DNA of 64,000 nt from Rhodoferax sp. (GCF_018780565.1 NZ_JADMJN010000005.1:310001-374000), one strand, 5' to 3'. Positions 52,778 to 62,361 are shown, counted from the first letter of the stretch. Made by a program: numbers and translations. Notes: generated from the letters alone by a model not told the origin.

Positions 52778-52809
52778 TGAAGTGATCAGAAAGATTCAAC
52801 TTGAGAATG

Positions 52810-52841
52810 AAAAAAGCACCTAGGCTTGTGGCCTAAGTGCT
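52810..52841 (-). terminator. Terminator after tRNA-Asn
   Basis: AGCACTTAGGC and GCCTAGGTGCT (one mismatch) around CACAA, followed on the minus strand by TTTTTT. It starts 19 bases after the tRNA 3' end. Confidence 0.88.
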
Positions 52842-52859
52842 CTAGTCGTTTCTTGTTGT

Positions 52860-52935
52860 TGGCTCCTCGACCTGGGCTCGAACCAGGGACCTACGGATTA
52901 ACAGTCCGGCGCTCTACCAACTGAGCTATCGAGGA
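52860..52935 (-). tRNA. tRNA-Asn (GTT)
   Basis: The cloverleaf is complete: acceptor TCCTCGA/TCGAGGA, D arm with AGCTCAGTTGGTAGAGC, anticodon loop CTGTTAA with GTT in place, T arm GGTTCGAGCC and an encoded CCA. Its own terminator lies just downstream. Confidence 0.97.
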
Positions 52936-53101
52936 ATGCAGCCTCAAATTATAGCGTCATTTTTTGCAGCTCTTTGAGCTGAGATGTGGATTCGTTCAAA
53001 ATCCGCAGAAAATTCTTGAAAATTTTGCACATTCAGCGCTGCGGGATAATTCAGGGACGCCCAAAGTGGCACGTTCGGACATGCAGTCCCAAGGAATATC
53101 A

Positions 53102-53947
53102 ATGAGTGTTGACGCTTTCAAGTTCGAGTATCCCAGAGTACTTTCCATCGCGGGTTCGGACAGTGGCGGTGGCGCCGGCATTCAGGCCGATTTAAAAACG
53201 TTTTCTGCCCTGGGGTGCTACGGCATGACGGCCATCACGGCACTGACGGCACAAAACACGCTTGGCGTGCGCGCCATTCACGGCGTGCCCCCGCAAATGC
53301 TGCGCGACCAGATTAACGCGGTGATGGAGGACCTCGGCGCTGATGCGGTCAAGATTGGCATGCTGCATTCACCAGACATTGTGCGCACGGTGGCCGAGGC
53401 TGTGGATCGGCATGCCCTTCGAAATGTGGTGTTTGATCCGGTCATGGTGGCTACCAGTGGCGCAGTTCTGATTGACAACGGTGCTGTTGATGTTCTGGTT
53501 CGTGAGCTTTTCCCGCGCGTGGATGTGATCACCCCCAATCTGGACGAAGCCGCCCTGTTGGTTGGACAGGCCTTGAAGTCGGCGCAGGATATGGAACAAG
53601 CGGCTCTTGCCCTGCTGGCCAAAGGGGCACGCGCGGTTTTGCTGAAAGGCGGCCATTTGCCGGGCGATACCGTCATTGACTTGTTGATGACCTGCTCGGG
53701 TGAGAAATTCTGGATGCAGGCGGCGCGTATCCACAGCGCCAATACGCACGGAACCGGGTGCACGCTGTCAAGCGCCATGGCGGCGCATCTGGCGCTGGGT
53801 GCTTCGCTATTGGATGCCGTACAGCATGCGCGGACTTATGTGCGAGAGGCCTTGCTCTCAGGTGCACAGGTTCGCACCGGGCAGGGCAGCGGACCACTTA
53901 ACCACGGCCATGCACCGGTGGCCATGCAACTCAAGCCGCTGCGTTGA
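53102..53947 (+). CDS. thiD: Hydroxymethylpyrimidine/phosphomethylpyrimidine kinase
   Basis: A 281-residue ribokinase-fold enzyme starting at MSVDAFKFEYPRVLSIAGSD, with AAGGAA 6 bases upstream. SIAGSDSGGGAGIQADLKTF, then GAVLIDNGAVDVLVRELFPR and SANTHGTGCTLSSAMAAHLA (anion hole with the catalytic base) are characteristic of ThiD. It phosphorylates HMP twice to HMP-PP for coupling by ThiE. It converges on the other thi genes, overlapping thiE by 17 bases, and lacks the riboswitch that controls them. Confidence 0.96.
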   Translation: MSVDAFKFEYPRVLSIAGSDSGGGAGIQADLKTFSALGCYGMTAITALTAQNTLGVRAIHGVPPQMLRDQINAVMEDLGADAVKIGMLHSPDIVRTVAEAVDRHALRNVVFDPVMVATSGAVLIDNGAVDVLVRELFPRVDVITPNLDEAALLVGQALKSAQDMEQAALALLAKGARAVLLKGGHLPGDTVIDLLMTCSGEKFWMQAARIHSANTHGTGCTLSSAMAAHLALGASLLDAVQHARTYVREALLSGAQVRTGQGSGPLNHGHAPVAMQLKPLR

Positions 53948-54839
53948 TCGCAGCCTGAAGGCTGGCAGCCATTTCTTCGGGGTATTGCGCAGCCACCAGG
54001 GCACGAACCACGGCAATTGAACCGACCCCGCTACTCAAAACCTCCGGCAGTTTGCTTTGATCGATACCGCCGATGGCGACCAAGGGGTAGTTGCGCATGA
54101 GGCGGGTGTAGGCCTGCAACCTGCCAGTGCCCTGCGGTGCGGTCACCATCCGTTTAAGGGTGGTGGGAAATACGGCCCCCATGGCGATGTAGCTGGGGCT
54201 GTGACGATCGGCACGCAGCATTTCGGCATAGCCATGGCTGCTCAGTCCCAATCGCAGACCGGCACTTCGGATGGCCTGCAGGTCCGCAGTGTCCAGGTCT
54301 TCCTGTCCCAGATGAACGCCATAGGCGCCCGCGGCAATGGCCGCTTGCCAGTGGTCATTGATGAACAGCAGGGATTCTGTGCCCTGAACCGCCTGGACGG
54401 CAGCACGCACCTCGCGCTCGACGGCTTGGGCATCGTCAGACTTGAAACGCAGCTGAACGGTGGCCACACCGGCGCGGGCCATGCGCGCGACCCAAACTGC
54501 ATCAGGCAAAACGGCGTAAAGCCCGAGTCGTTGCGGACATGACGCAAACGCGTCGCTGCGGGGCCAGGGACGGATGCGAAAGTCTTCCGGTCGGTCGGGC
54601 CAGGCAGTGGGGTCGAAGCGGCCGGTCCGTTGCACCATGGCTTGCCATGCCGCGCCCAAGCATTCCGCGTCAGTCTCGATGAAACCCAATGCCAGACAGG
54701 CCTCTTTCGCCGCGCAGTAAACCGCTTGGTCGCTGCTGAAGGTTACAGACTGTCTGGTGTCAACGGGCAGGGCCAGGCCCGGGTGTGCCGTGACGATGCC
54801 CTGCACCATCGTTTCGTGGGAGTAGGGTGCGCTACTCAT
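53931..54839 (-). CDS. thiE: Thiamine-phosphate synthase with N-terminal extension
   Basis: A 302-residue protein starting at the ATG of 54839, which overlaps the thiG stop (ATGA). Residues about 105-302 are ThiE: RLGLYAVLPDAVWVARMARA opens the barrel, LLFINDHWQAAIAAGAYGVH and LGQEDLD bind HMP-PP, GLSSHGYAE is the phosphate loop and YIAMGAVFPTTLKR follows. The first 100 residues (such as HPGLALPVDTRQSVTFSSDQ) are not part of typical ThiE (about 210 residues) and match nothing recognised; similar extensions occur in related bacteria. It joins HMP-PP and thiazole phosphate. Confidence 0.88.
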   Translation of the reverse strand: MSSAPYSHETMVQGIVTAHPGLALPVDTRQSVTFSSDQAVYCAAKEACLALGFIETDAECLGAAWQAMVQRTGRFDPTAWPDRPEDFRIRPWPRSDAFASCPQRLGLYAVLPDAVWVARMARAGVATVQLRFKSDDAQAVEREVRAAVQAVQGTESLLFINDHWQAAIAAGAYGVHLGQEDLDTADLQAIRSAGLRLGLSSHGYAEMLRADRHSPSYIAMGAVFPTTLKRMVTAPQGTGRLQAYTRLMRNYPLVAIGGIDQSKLPEVLSSGVGSIAVVRALVAAQYPEEMAASLQAAINAAA

Positions 54840-55651
54840 GCCTGGTGCCAAAACGGTGTGCCCAACACGGGGGTACTGGGTTGGGCCGCCTGCTGTTCGC
54901 TCATCGTGCCGGCCAGAAAGGCATCACGCCCAGCCTGCGTGGCCGCGGCAAAGGCCCCCGCCATGACCACAGGATTTTGTGCAAGTGCCACGGCAGTGTT
55001 GAGCAACACGCCATCAAAGCCCCATTCCATGACCTGGCAGGCATGCGATGGCAGCCCCAGACCAGCGTCCACGATCATGGGTACTGACAAGCGCTCACGC
55101 AGGGTTCGCAGGGCGTAGGGGTTGATCGGTCCCTTGCCGGTGCCAATGGGGGCGGCCCAGGGCATGATGGCCTGGCAGCCAACATCCACCAGACGCTGGC
55201 ATAAAACCAGATCTTCGGTGCAGTAGGGCAGTACCTTGAAGCCGTCTTTGATCAGCTGGCTGGCAGCTTCCACCAGGTTGAGTGTGTCCGGCTGCAGTGT
55301 GTAGTCGTCGCCAATCAGTTCCAGCTTGATCCAGGGAGTACCAAACACCTCGCGCGCCATCTGCGCGGTTGTGATGACCTCCTGAATACTGTGGCAGCCA
55401 GCGGTGTTGGGCAGCACGGGTACTTGCAACTGGCGCAACATGTCCCAGAACCGATTGCCTGTGTCACTGGAGGCCACGTTTTGCCGACGCAGCGAAGCAG
55501 TGAGCATGGCGGGCCTGGCCGTCTTGACTGCTGTTTCTAGAATGTGCGGCGACGGATAGCGCGAGGTTCCCAGCAGCAGGCGGCTTGAGAAAGTCTGGCC
55601 GTAGAGAACCAATGGGTCGGCGGAAGTGGCGGTGCTTGGGTCAGTGCTCAT
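54836..55651 (-). CDS. thiG: Thiazole synthase
   Basis: A 271-residue ThiG of normal length. RLLLGTSRYPSPHILETAVK opens the barrel, WIKLELIGDDYTLQPDTLNL contains the imine-forming lysine, and IVDAGLGLPSHACQVMEWGF and GVLLNTAVALAQNPVVMAGA close it. It forms the thiazole ring from deoxyxylulose phosphate, ThiS thiocarboxylate and dehydroglycine. In the operon it follows thiS by 11 bases and overlaps thiE by 4. Confidence 0.96.
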   Translation of the reverse strand: MSTDPSTATSADPLVLYGQTFSSRLLLGTSRYPSPHILETAVKTARPAMLTASLRRQNVASSDTGNRFWDMLRQLQVPVLPNTAGCHSIQEVITTAQMAREVFGTPWIKLELIGDDYTLQPDTLNLVEAASQLIKDGFKVLPYCTEDLVLCQRLVDVGCQAIMPWAAPIGTGKGPINPYALRTLRERLSVPMIVDAGLGLPSHACQVMEWGFDGVLLNTAVALAQNPVVMAGAFAAATQAGRDAFLAGTMSEQQAAQPSTPVLGTPFWHQA

Positions 55652-55662
55652 GGTGTGAGGAA

Positions 55663-55860
55663 TTATCCCCCGGTGACTGGTGCAATGACGTCAATGCGGT
55701 CGTCGTTCTGGAGCAGCCTCTGGCTGTACTGGGTGTTGGGGACGAATTCCATATTGACTGCGGCAGCAAAAGGGGGTTTTGTCTGAAGCAGGGAAATAGC
55801 GTCAGCCAGTGTTGCTCCGGCTTTCAGTTCGTAGGCCATCTGGTTGATGAAGACCTTCAT
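55663..55860 (-). CDS. thiS: Sulfur carrier protein ThiS
   Basis: A 65-residue beta-grasp protein ending in VTGG; the terminal Gly is adenylated and thiolated to deliver sulfur to ThiG. QMAYELKAGATLADAISLLQ is the family core and AVNMEFVPNTQYSQRLLQND the later strand. The start ATG at 55860 lies 4 bases after the thiO stop. A longer frame upstream overlaps thiO and is rejected. Confidence 0.95.
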   Translation of the reverse strand: MKVFINQMAYELKAGATLADAISLLQTKPPFAAAVNMEFVPNTQYSQRLLQNDDRIDVIAPVTGG

Positions 55861-55864
55861 GGCA

Positions 55865-56944
55865 TCAGTTGTCCGCGTTCTGGATGGACAAGGAAAAGTT
55901 GGCCGCCAGAGGGGAGGTGTTCGCATCAAAGAGTTCCATGACCACATCCAGCATGGCCGGTGCGATAAGGTAACCATGCCGGTACAGGCCATTGATTTGC
56001 AGCACGCGCGGGCCAAGGTGGCGGATGGAGGGCAGGTTGTCGGGCAATGCGGGACGGCATTGTGTGACAAGGTCCAGCACCCTCGCTTCTGCAAATCCGC
56101 TGTCCACCGAGTAAGCCGCACTCAGCAACTCCAGGGTGGATCGGACGCTGATGGGCGACCGGTCGTCGGACTCAATCTCGGTGGCTCCGAGCACAAAAAT
56201 ACCATCCTGTTTGGGTGCGATGTAGATGGGGTAGCGCGGATGAATCAGACGTGTGGGACGGCTCAGCTTCACTTCCGGTGCCAGCAGCGTGATGATCTCG
56301 CCACGCACGCCTCGCAAGGCGGGCCATTGCTCGCGTGCGCCGAGTCCGCGACAGTCAAACACCCAATCCGGCTGCCCTGGACTACCGGGTGAAAAATCGC
56401 AAGGCGCCCGCGGACTGTCCCAGTTCAGCTTGACGCCCAGGCCTTGAAGCTGGCTCAGCATGGCAGCCAGCAGTTGGTGGTTGTCCAGCTGCCCCTCGCC
56501 CGGCAGATACAGGCCTTGGGCAAACCTGGAGGCCAGTGAAGGTTCCAGGCGAGCAATCCCCTGGGCATCCAGAGTCTGGGGCCTGGGAAGATTCGGCAGC
56601 GACGCGCCCGTGGCCTGCAACTGGCGTGAAAAGCGGTCTGCTTCAGCGGCGTCCTGCCGGTGCCAGAGTACGAGGGTGCCGTCTTGCTGAAAGTAAACCG
56701 GTTCGTCCAGTTGCGCAATCAATTCAGGCCATCGCTTGAGCCCGTGAACACCCATTTGCACCACGCTTGCCTCGGTGATGGCCGATTCGGCCAGCGGGGC
56801 CAGCATGGCAGCAGCAGCCCGGGCGGCCGAATTCAAGGCTTCAGGCCCCCCCGCATCAAACAGCTCAAGCGAATGCCCGGCGCGTGCCAGTTGGCACGCC
56901 AAGAGACGCCCCATCAAGCCTGCGCCCAGGATGACAATGTTCAT
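55865..56944 (-). CDS. thiO: Glycine oxidase
   Basis: A 359-residue FAD-dependent D-amino acid/glycine oxidase. VILGAGLMGRLLACQLARAG (residues 4-23) is the FAD Rossmann motif, and LGATEIESDDRSPISVRSTL and GLYRHGYLIAPAMLDVVMEL are the substrate-domain and C-terminal FAD motifs. It oxidises glycine to dehydroglycine for ThiG under aerobic conditions, replacing ThiH. No thiH is seen. It is between cytX and thiS in the riboswitch-controlled operon. Confidence 0.94.
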   Translation of the reverse strand: MNIVILGAGLMGRLLACQLARAGHSLELFDAGGPEALNSAARAAAAMLAPLAESAITEASVVQMGVHGLKRWPELIAQLDEPVYFQQDGTLVLWHRQDAAEADRFSRQLQATGASLPNLPRPQTLDAQGIARLEPSLASRFAQGLYLPGEGQLDNHQLLAAMLSQLQGLGVKLNWDSPRAPCDFSPGSPGQPDWVFDCRGLGAREQWPALRGVRGEIITLLAPEVKLSRPTRLIHPRYPIYIAPKQDGIFVLGATEIESDDRSPISVRSTLELLSAAYSVDSGFAEARVLDLVTQCRPALPDNLPSIRHLGPRVLQINGLYRHGYLIAPAMLDVVMELFDANTSPLAANFSLSIQNADN

Positions 56945-56965
56945 AGTTGCTCTCGCAGGATGGTC

Positions 56966-58249
56966 TTAGATTCGTTTCGGCCGAGTCAACCAGGCCAGGG
57001 TGAAGGTCAGCGCCAGGGTTGGCAATGCAGCGCCCCACTGAGGAGCCCATTTAGCGATCATATGATAGGCCGCGATACCGCCCAGCCAAAAAACTGCGGC
57101 AGTTGGATCAAGCTTGCGTTGGGTCAATGCAAAGCTGGGTTGGCCTGTGCCCAGTCGACCCAGAATGACGCCATACAGCGGCACAAATACAGAACTCAGC
57201 AGCAATAAAAATGGTTCCAGGCTGTGCATGGGCAGCACCAGCGCCAGTCCAGTACACAACACGGCTAGCACCAGTCCCCATTGACGGATGCTCAGGGACG
57301 GTTTGAGGCTGTGCGAGGACACGGCACCTGAGTAAACGTCTCCGTAAGCGTTGTCAATTTCATCCACCAGGATCAGACTCAGCGCAATCAGGCCGCCTTG
57401 CGCCAACAGCAGGGCGCCTACCAGATCGGCACCCGGTTGCGCTACGCTGACCACCATGACGCCCAGGGCGTAGCACCAGATGTTGGCCACGGCGTACCCG
57501 ACCCAGGTGCCTTTCATGGCACCGCGTCCCGAGAGGCCATGGCGGGCGTAGTCTGCCACCAGAGGCAGCCAGGAGACAGGCATGGCAATCACCAGGTCCA
57601 TGGCCGCCAGCATGCTCATGCTGCCATCGCCCGTACGGGTCCAGAACGCGTCAAACCCTTTGGCCTGCAACTGCCCGCCGAATTGCCAGGTGAGCCATAA
57701 CAGGGATGCAATGACCAGAGGCAGCCCGATGCGGGCAACGATTTTGCGTACCAACTGGGTCATCGAGCCGGCCAGCAGCAGCGTGAGTACACCGCCCCAT
57801 AACAGGGTGGTGATGAGCATCCCGCTGGGACCGTCCATGATCAGTCCGAAAGACTGCTTGCCAATGGCGGCAGTGCCGTCACGCATGATGACCAGCTCGA
57901 ACGTGGTCCAGCCAATCAACTGCGCAATGTTCAACAGAACCGGCAAGCGTGCAAAGTAGCTGCCATAGGTGGTGTGCATCAGCCCGGCACTGCTCAGGCC
58001 ACTGTCGCAGCCCAATTTGGCGGTCCAGGCCAGCAGGCCCGAGCCCACCAGAGAGCCCAGTACGATGGCTATGGCGGCATCGCGTGTTCCCACTGCGGGC
58101 ACGAGGTACGCGCCAATCTGCATGACCAACAGGCCGACACCGAGGCTGAACCAGAGTGATGCGTGCTCGTGCCAGCGAAACACCCGGTCAGACGTCGCAA
58201 CGGGCGTCAAGGCCTGGTTGTCGGTTCGGGAAAGATTTGAGTTTGCCAT
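56966..58249 (-). CDS. cytX: Hydroxymethylpyrimidine permease, cytosine permease-like
   Basis: A 427-residue NCS1-type transporter with about 12 hydrophobic segments. WFSLGVGLLVMQIGAYLVPA opens the first helix, and SLVGSGLLAWTAKLGCDSGL matches CytX/cytosine permeases. As the first gene behind a TPP riboswitch and followed by thiO-thiS-thiG-thiE, it should import the HMP precursor. GGAG (58258-58261) is the ribosome site and may be sequestered when TPP binds. Confidence 0.9.
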   Translation of the reverse strand: MANSNLSRTDNQALTPVATSDRVFRWHEHASLWFSLGVGLLVMQIGAYLVPAVGTRDAAIAIVLGSLVGSGLLAWTAKLGCDSGLSSAGLMHTTYGSYFARLPVLLNIAQLIGWTTFELVIMRDGTAAIGKQSFGLIMDGPSGMLITTLLWGGVLTLLLAGSMTQLVRKIVARIGLPLVIASLLWLTWQFGGQLQAKGFDAFWTRTGDGSMSMLAAMDLVIAMPVSWLPLVADYARHGLSGRGAMKGTWVGYAVANIWCYALGVMVVSVAQPGADLVGALLLAQGGLIALSLILVDEIDNAYGDVYSGAVSSHSLKPSLSIRQWGLVLAVLCTGLALVLPMHSLEPFLLLLSSVFVPLYGVILGRLGTGQPSFALTQRKLDPTAAVFWLGGIAAYHMIAKWAPQWGAALPTLALTFTLAWLTRPKRI

Positions 58250-58342
58250 CCATTTGCTCCATGCAAAAGTTGTGGCAGGTGGGCTTGGGTCCGGGCGTCG
58301 TGAGGGGTCACAAGAGAGTTTCGTGACTTGGCTGACCGGACT

Positions 58343-58433
58343 TGCTTCCCTGCGCGAGGATTACCTCAATCAGGTTCAAAGGGACTTTCTCAGTCGCCCG
58401 GATCTTTTCGGAAACCGGACAACACCCCCAGCG
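58343..58433 (-). ncRNA. TPP riboswitch (THI element)
   Basis: On the minus strand, GGGGGTGTT, then CTGAGA and AACCTGATTGAGGTAATCCT with CGCAGGGAAGC follow the THI-box order and spacing. A small hairpin GTGCTC-GTTG-GAGCAC precedes it. It is 94 bases before cytX; no terminator with T run is seen between them, so control of translation start is more likely than of transcription. Confidence 0.93.
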
Positions 58434-58466
58434 AATGTGCTCCAACGAGCACGGTACGTATTTTAC

Positions 58467-59567
58467 TTAGTCGAACACAGGGGTTTCAACCCCCAGCACT
58501 TTGTGCAGCTTCGGACTGGTCGTCGTGTACTGCAAGAAGACCTTTTTCTCCGGCATGATGATCGGCATGGCGCCAAAGGCGGCCAGCGCGCATTCATGGA
58601 AGCCGCTCAAAATCAGCTTCTTCTTGCCCGGATAGATATTGATGTCGCCCACCGCAAAAATGCCTGGCACGCTGGTGGAGAATTTTTCAGTATCGACCTT
58701 GAGCTGCTTGCGCTCGATGTCCAGGCCCCACTCGGCGATCGGGCCCAGTTTGGGACTCAGGCCAAAGAACACCAGCAGCACATCCAAAGGCACGACGCGG
58801 GTTACACCGTCGGCCCCGGTGACTTTGGCGCCGGCGAGCTTGCCATCTTTTTCTTCATAGCCGGTCACTTGACCCACAATGAATTGCATCTCCAGCGCGT
58901 CGCACAGTTCTTTCATCTTGGCGACGTTGGCGGGAGCCGCCTTGAAGCCATCGCGACGGTGAATCAGGATCACGCTTTCGGCTTTGTGCGGGCTGTCCTT
59001 GACGAAGTCCAGTGCCCAGTCCAGTGCCGAGTCGCCGCCCCCAACGATCACCAGGTTCTTGCCTGCAAAATCATCGGGATTCTTCACGCGGTAGAACAGC
59101 TGGGAGCCCTCGAAGGCATCAAGGCCATCGACCTTGAGGGTTCGGGGCTGGAAGGCACCTACGCCTGCAGCGATGAAGATGGTCTTGGTGATGAACTTGG
59201 TGCCCTTGGACGTTTCAACAAAGAAGCGGCCGTCATCCTGTTTCTGTACGGTGGTGACTTCCTGGCCAAAGTGAAAGGTCGCGCCAAAGGGCTCAATCTG
59301 TTTCAGAAGGTTGTCTGTCAGTTCCTGACCCGTGCACACAGGCACTGCCGGAATGTCATAGATGGGCTTGTCTGGATACAGCTCCACGCATTGGCCACCG
59401 GGGTAGGCCAGAGAGTCGATGACATGGGCCTTGATCTCCAGCAGACCGAGTTCGAACACCTGGAACAGGCCGACCGGGCCTGCGCCGACGATGACTGCAT
59501 CGGTTTCAATGGGGCCTTCATGGGCCTGTGCGGTGTTAATCACTTCTTGGTTCAGTTGAGGGTCCAT
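58467..59567 (-). CDS. Ferredoxin-NADP+ reductase, thioredoxin-reductase-like type
   Basis: A 366-residue flavoprotein starting at the ATG 59567; a GTG one codon upstream is possible. The FAD motif [18 protein letters not shown] and the NADP motif [16 protein letters not shown] give the thioredoxin reductase-like arrangement, but the redox Cys pair of TrxR is absent, which marks the TrxR-type [22 protein letters not shown] binds the flavin ribityl. It transfers electrons between NADPH and ferredoxin; the fdxA-like gene lies 15 bases upstream on the same strand, so they are a natural pair. Confidence 0.94.
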   Translation of the reverse strand: MDPQLNQEVINTAQAHEGPIETDAVIVGAGPVGLFQVFELGLLEIKAHVIDSLAYPGGQCVELYPDKPIYDIPAVPVCTGQELTDNLLKQIEPFGATFHFGQEVTTVQKQDDGRFFVETSKGTKFITKTIFIAAGVGAFQPRTLKVDGLDAFEGSQLFYRVKNPDDFAGKNLVIVGGGDSALDWALDFVKDSPHKAESVILIHRRDGFKAAPANVAKMKELCDALEMQFIVGQVTGYEEKDGKLAGAKVTGADGVTRVVPLDVLLVFFGLSPKLGPIAEWGLDIERKQLKVDTEKFSTSVPGIFAVGDINIYPGKKKLILSGFHECALAAFGAMPIIMPEKKVFLQYTTTSPKLHKVLGVETPVFD

Positions 59568-59582
59568 CACGGTATCTACAAA

Positions 59583-59912
59583 TTATTTGATAAGCAGCGG
59601 GAGCTTGCCGGTCTTGTCTTTCCACTCGTCGGCATCCGACAGCGGGGCTTTGCGTTTGGTGATGCTTTTCCAGGTCGGCAGCTTGGCCAGCTCGGCATTG
59701 AGCTTGGTCATGTGTTGCTGGTCAGCGGGCACATCTTCTTCGGCATAGATGGCGTTCACCGGGCATTCGGGAATGCACACGGCGCAGTCGATACATTCAT
59801 CGGGATCGATGGTCAGAAAGTTCGGGCCTTCGCGGAAGCAGTCCACGGGGCAAACGTCGACGCAATCGGTGTACTTGCATTTGATACAGGCTTCGGTGAC
59901 GGTATGTGTCAT
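59583..59912 (-). CDS. fdxA: 7Fe ferredoxin, FdxA type
   Basis: A 109-residue ferredoxin. Cys-rich [14 protein letters not shown] (3Fe-4S side, with a 4Fe partner) and [12 protein letters not shown] (4Fe-4S) give the FdxA pattern, with the insert [17 protein letters not shown]. The C-terminal 40-residue tail without cysteine is normal for proteobacterial FdxA. It is cotranscribed with the ferredoxin-NADP reductase gene. It probably supports electron supply to Fe-S enzymes; sulfite reductase next door is one candidate (inference). Confidence 0.95.
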   Translation of the reverse strand: MTHTVTEACIKCKYTDCVDVCPVDCFREGPNFLTIDPDECIDCAVCIPECPVNAIYAEEDVPADQQHMTKLNAELAKLPTWKSITKRKAPLSDADEWKDKTGKLPLLIK

Positions 59913-60016
59913 TTTGTAGTTTTCGACGAATGGGTGGAAACCCTATATTTTATTGGTTTTCCATAGTCCCTTTTATTGGACCTGGCCTTGAAGTCACCAG
60001 GGTTACTTGGTTTGGA

Positions 60017-61402
60017 TCAATTAATCAGCACTGCGCCCGCTGTTTTGTGCGATGCCGTGTCCACCAACACCAGCGAGCCGAGCACGCGTGAGCGGCTGTA
60101 AGGCAGCGCGGCAATGGCCTCCTGAAGCGTCAGTTCAACGTGTCCAATCGCATTGGCGTCAAGCTGGGCGGCGTCTTCTTCGGCCAGTGTGTTGACGTCG
60201 AGCTTGTGCACGATACGCTTGATTTTGGCTTTGACCCAGCGGTGTCCATGCAGCGCCCAGTAAACCCGTCCCGCCACCAGAGGCTCGTCGTCCATCCAGG
60301 CCACGGTGGCCTTGAGCTCGCGGCTGGGGAGGAAAGTGCCGACCGGGGTCTCAAATTCGTCGTCCTTGGCATCTGCCCGTGGTTCAACGGCCAGCAACCA
60401 GTCACCACGCGATACGTCGACTTCACGGTCCAGCACGATGCCCGCGCTGTGGCCTGCCAGAACAGACCCCGGCTGGCGGGTATGACCCAGTACCTGCGCG
60501 ATGGTGGCGGTCTGGCCACTTGGCAACACGGACACCTGTTGTCCCACTTGCGCAGCGCCGGTGGCCACACGGCCCCAGAAAATGCGGCGGCCTTGGGATG
60601 TGTCGCTGGAGGCCGAAAATTTTTCCACCCATTGCACCGGGAAGGCGAACGGAATCGACGTCTCTGCGGGCGTGACGGGCAGTCCTTCCAGAATTTCCAG
60701 CAGACTGGGGCCTTGGTAGTTGCACCAACCGGCGGCGGCATCCACCACGTTGTGGCCCTTGAGCGCCGAGATCGGCACGATGGCCGTAACGGTGATGCCG
60801 GCGGCCTTGGCAAAAGCTTCCAGCGCATGGCGGATGTTGACAAAAGCCAGCGCGGCCTGACCCGTCGTTTCCGGCTTGGCCGCGTCTTCCAGCGCATCCA
60901 GTTTGTTCACCGCAAAAACAATGCTGGGTACGCGCAGCAGATTGACCAGCAGCGAGTGCCGGCGGGTTTGTGGCAACAGTTCCAGAGCATTGGTCTGCCA
61001 CTGGAGTTTGGTGGCATCTACCAAGACCACGGCCGCGTCGGCGCTGGAGGCAGCCGTGACCATGTTGCGGGTGTACTGCTCGTGACCGGGCGCATCGCCA
61101 ATGATGAACTTGCGCTGCGCTGTGTTGAAGTAGCGGTAGGCCACGTCGATGGTGATGCCCTGCTCGCGTTCGGCGGATAGTCCGTCTGTGAACAGGGCCA
61201 AATCGGCCTCGCCACTTTTGGAAACGTTGGCCAGTTGGTCCTGCAACACCGAGCGGCTGTCAACCAGCAGGCGGCCGATCAGGGTGCTCTTGCCATCGTC
61301 CACCGAACCACAGGTGATGAACTTCAGCGCTGAACCCGTGTCATTTTGGCCTGTAGCCCTCGCCGATTGTGCAGTATCAGCTATTAAAGTAGTAGCAGTC
61401 AT
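60017..61402 (-). CDS. cysN: Sulfate adenylyltransferase subunit 1 with element-derived N-terminus
   Basis: A 461-residue GTPase subunit of ATP sulfurylase; it drives APS formation with CysD. GSVDDGKST (32-40) is the P-loop, DAPGHEQYTRNM and NKLD are the other G motifs. Residues 2-18 (TATTLIADTAQSARATG) are encoded by copy E of the 43-base element; homologues normally begin near the LKFITCGSVDDGKST segment with a different short leader. The ATG overlaps the cysD stop by 1 base (TGATG). No fused CysC domain is present. Confidence 0.96.
   Translation of the reverse strand: MTATTLIADTAQSARATGQNDTGSALKFITCGSVDDGKSTLIGRLLVDSRSVLQDQLANVSKSGEADLALFTDGLSAEREQGITIDVAYRYFNTAQRKFIIGDAPGHEQYTRNMVTAASSADAAVVLVDATKLQWQTNALELLPQTRRHSLLVNLLRVPSIVFAVNKLDALEDAAKPETTGQAALAFVNIRHALEAFAKAAGITVTAIVPISALKGHNVVDAAAGWCNYQGPSLLEILEGLPVTPAETSIPFAFPVQWVEKFSASSDTSQGRRIFWGRVATGAAQVGQQVSVLPSGQTATIAQVLGHTRQPGSVLAGHSAGIVLDREVDVSRGDWLLAVEPRADAKDDEFETPVGTFLPSRELKATVAWMDDEPLVAGRVYWALHGHRWVKAKIKRIVHKLDVNTLAEEDAAQLDANAIGHVELTLQEAIAALPYSRSRVLGSLVLVDTASHKTAGAVLIN
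61355..61397 (-). repeat. 43-base dispersed element, copy E (N-terminus of cysN)
   Basis: Minus strand: TGCTACTACTTTAATAGCTG, 17-base spacer, AGGGCT, then ACAGGCC. It begins inside codon 2 of cysN, in the shared frame. Confidence 0.9.
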
Positions 61403-62361
61403 CAGAAGTACCCGTCTTTCTTGCGCTTCTCCATGGAAGCCTCTGAGGTTTTGTCGTCCATGCGCGTGGCGCCGCGCTCGCTCACATCAGCGGCCAGCGT
61501 CTCAATCACGATGTCGGCCGCAGTCGATGCGGTGCTTTCCACCGGGCAGGTGCAGGTGATGTCGCCCACGGTGCGAAAGCGCACGTCGCGCGACTCCACC
61601 GTTTCGCCGTCTTTGGCGGGGGTGAGTGCAGTCACTGGCACCAGCAGGCCCTTGCGCTCGACCACGTCACGCTTGTGGGTGTAGTAGAGCGAAGGCAGGG
61701 CGATCTTCTCTCGGTCGATGTACTGCCACACGTCCAGCTCGGTCCAGTTGGAGATCGGGAACACGCGGAAGTGTTCGCCCGGCTGCAGGCGGGTGTTGAA
61801 CAGCGTCCACAACTCAGGGCGCTGCGCCTTGGGCTGCCACTGGCCGAAGCTGTCGCGGTGGGAAAAGATGCGCTCCTTGGCGCGGGCTTTTTCCTCGTCG
61901 CGGCGGGCGCCGCCAATCAGCGCGTCAAAGCGGAATTCGTCAATCGCTTCGAGCAGTGTGACCGACTGGTGCACGTTGCGCGACTCGCCGGGGTGGGCCA
62001 GGCGCACGGTGCCGCGCTTCATGGAGTCTTCCACGCTGCGCACGATCAGGTTGGCTTCGAGTTCTTTGGCGCGGGAATCGCGAAAATCGGTCACCTCGTG
62101 GAAGTTGTGGCCGGTGTCGATCATCAGCAGGGGGTAGGGGATGCGGCCCACGCCAAAGGCCTTTTCGGCGCACTTGAGCATGACCAGCGAGTCTTTGCCG
62201 CCCGAGAACAACAGGGTGGGGCGTTCGAACGCGGCAGCCACTTCGCGCAGGATGAAGATGGTTTCTTCTTCCAGCGCATCCAGATGGGCGTTGCTCAGGT
62301 GATCAGGGCGATTCGGGTGGGGCATGGTTTGCAGCAATTCAGGTTCGGTACGGGCGTTCAT
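61402..62361 (-). CDS. cysD: Sulfate adenylyltransferase subunit 2
   Basis: A 319-residue PP-loop ATPase starting at MNARTEPELLQTMPHPNR. SGGKDS (53-58) is the ATP-pyrophosphatase motif, DALIGGARRDEEKARAKERI and FPISNWTELDVWQYI are conserved, and VPVTALTPAKDGETVESRDV is the C-terminal part. With CysN it makes APS from ATP and sulfate. Its start overlaps the cysH stop as ATGA. A longer frame upstream would overlap cysH and is rejected. Confidence 0.97.
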   Translation of the reverse strand: MNARTEPELLQTMPHPNRPDHLSNAHLDALEEETIFILREVAAAFERPTLLFSGGKDSLVMLKCAEKAFGVGRIPYPLLMIDTGHNFHEVTDFRDSRAKELEANLIVRSVEDSMKRGTVRLAHPGESRNVHQSVTLLEAIDEFRFDALIGGARRDEEKARAKERIFSHRDSFGQWQPKAQRPELWTLFNTRLQPGEHFRVFPISNWTELDVWQYIDREKIALPSLYYTHKRDVVERKGLLVPVTALTPAKDGETVESRDVRFRTVGDITCTCPVESTASTAADIVIETLAADVSERGATRMDDKTSEASMEKRKKDGYF

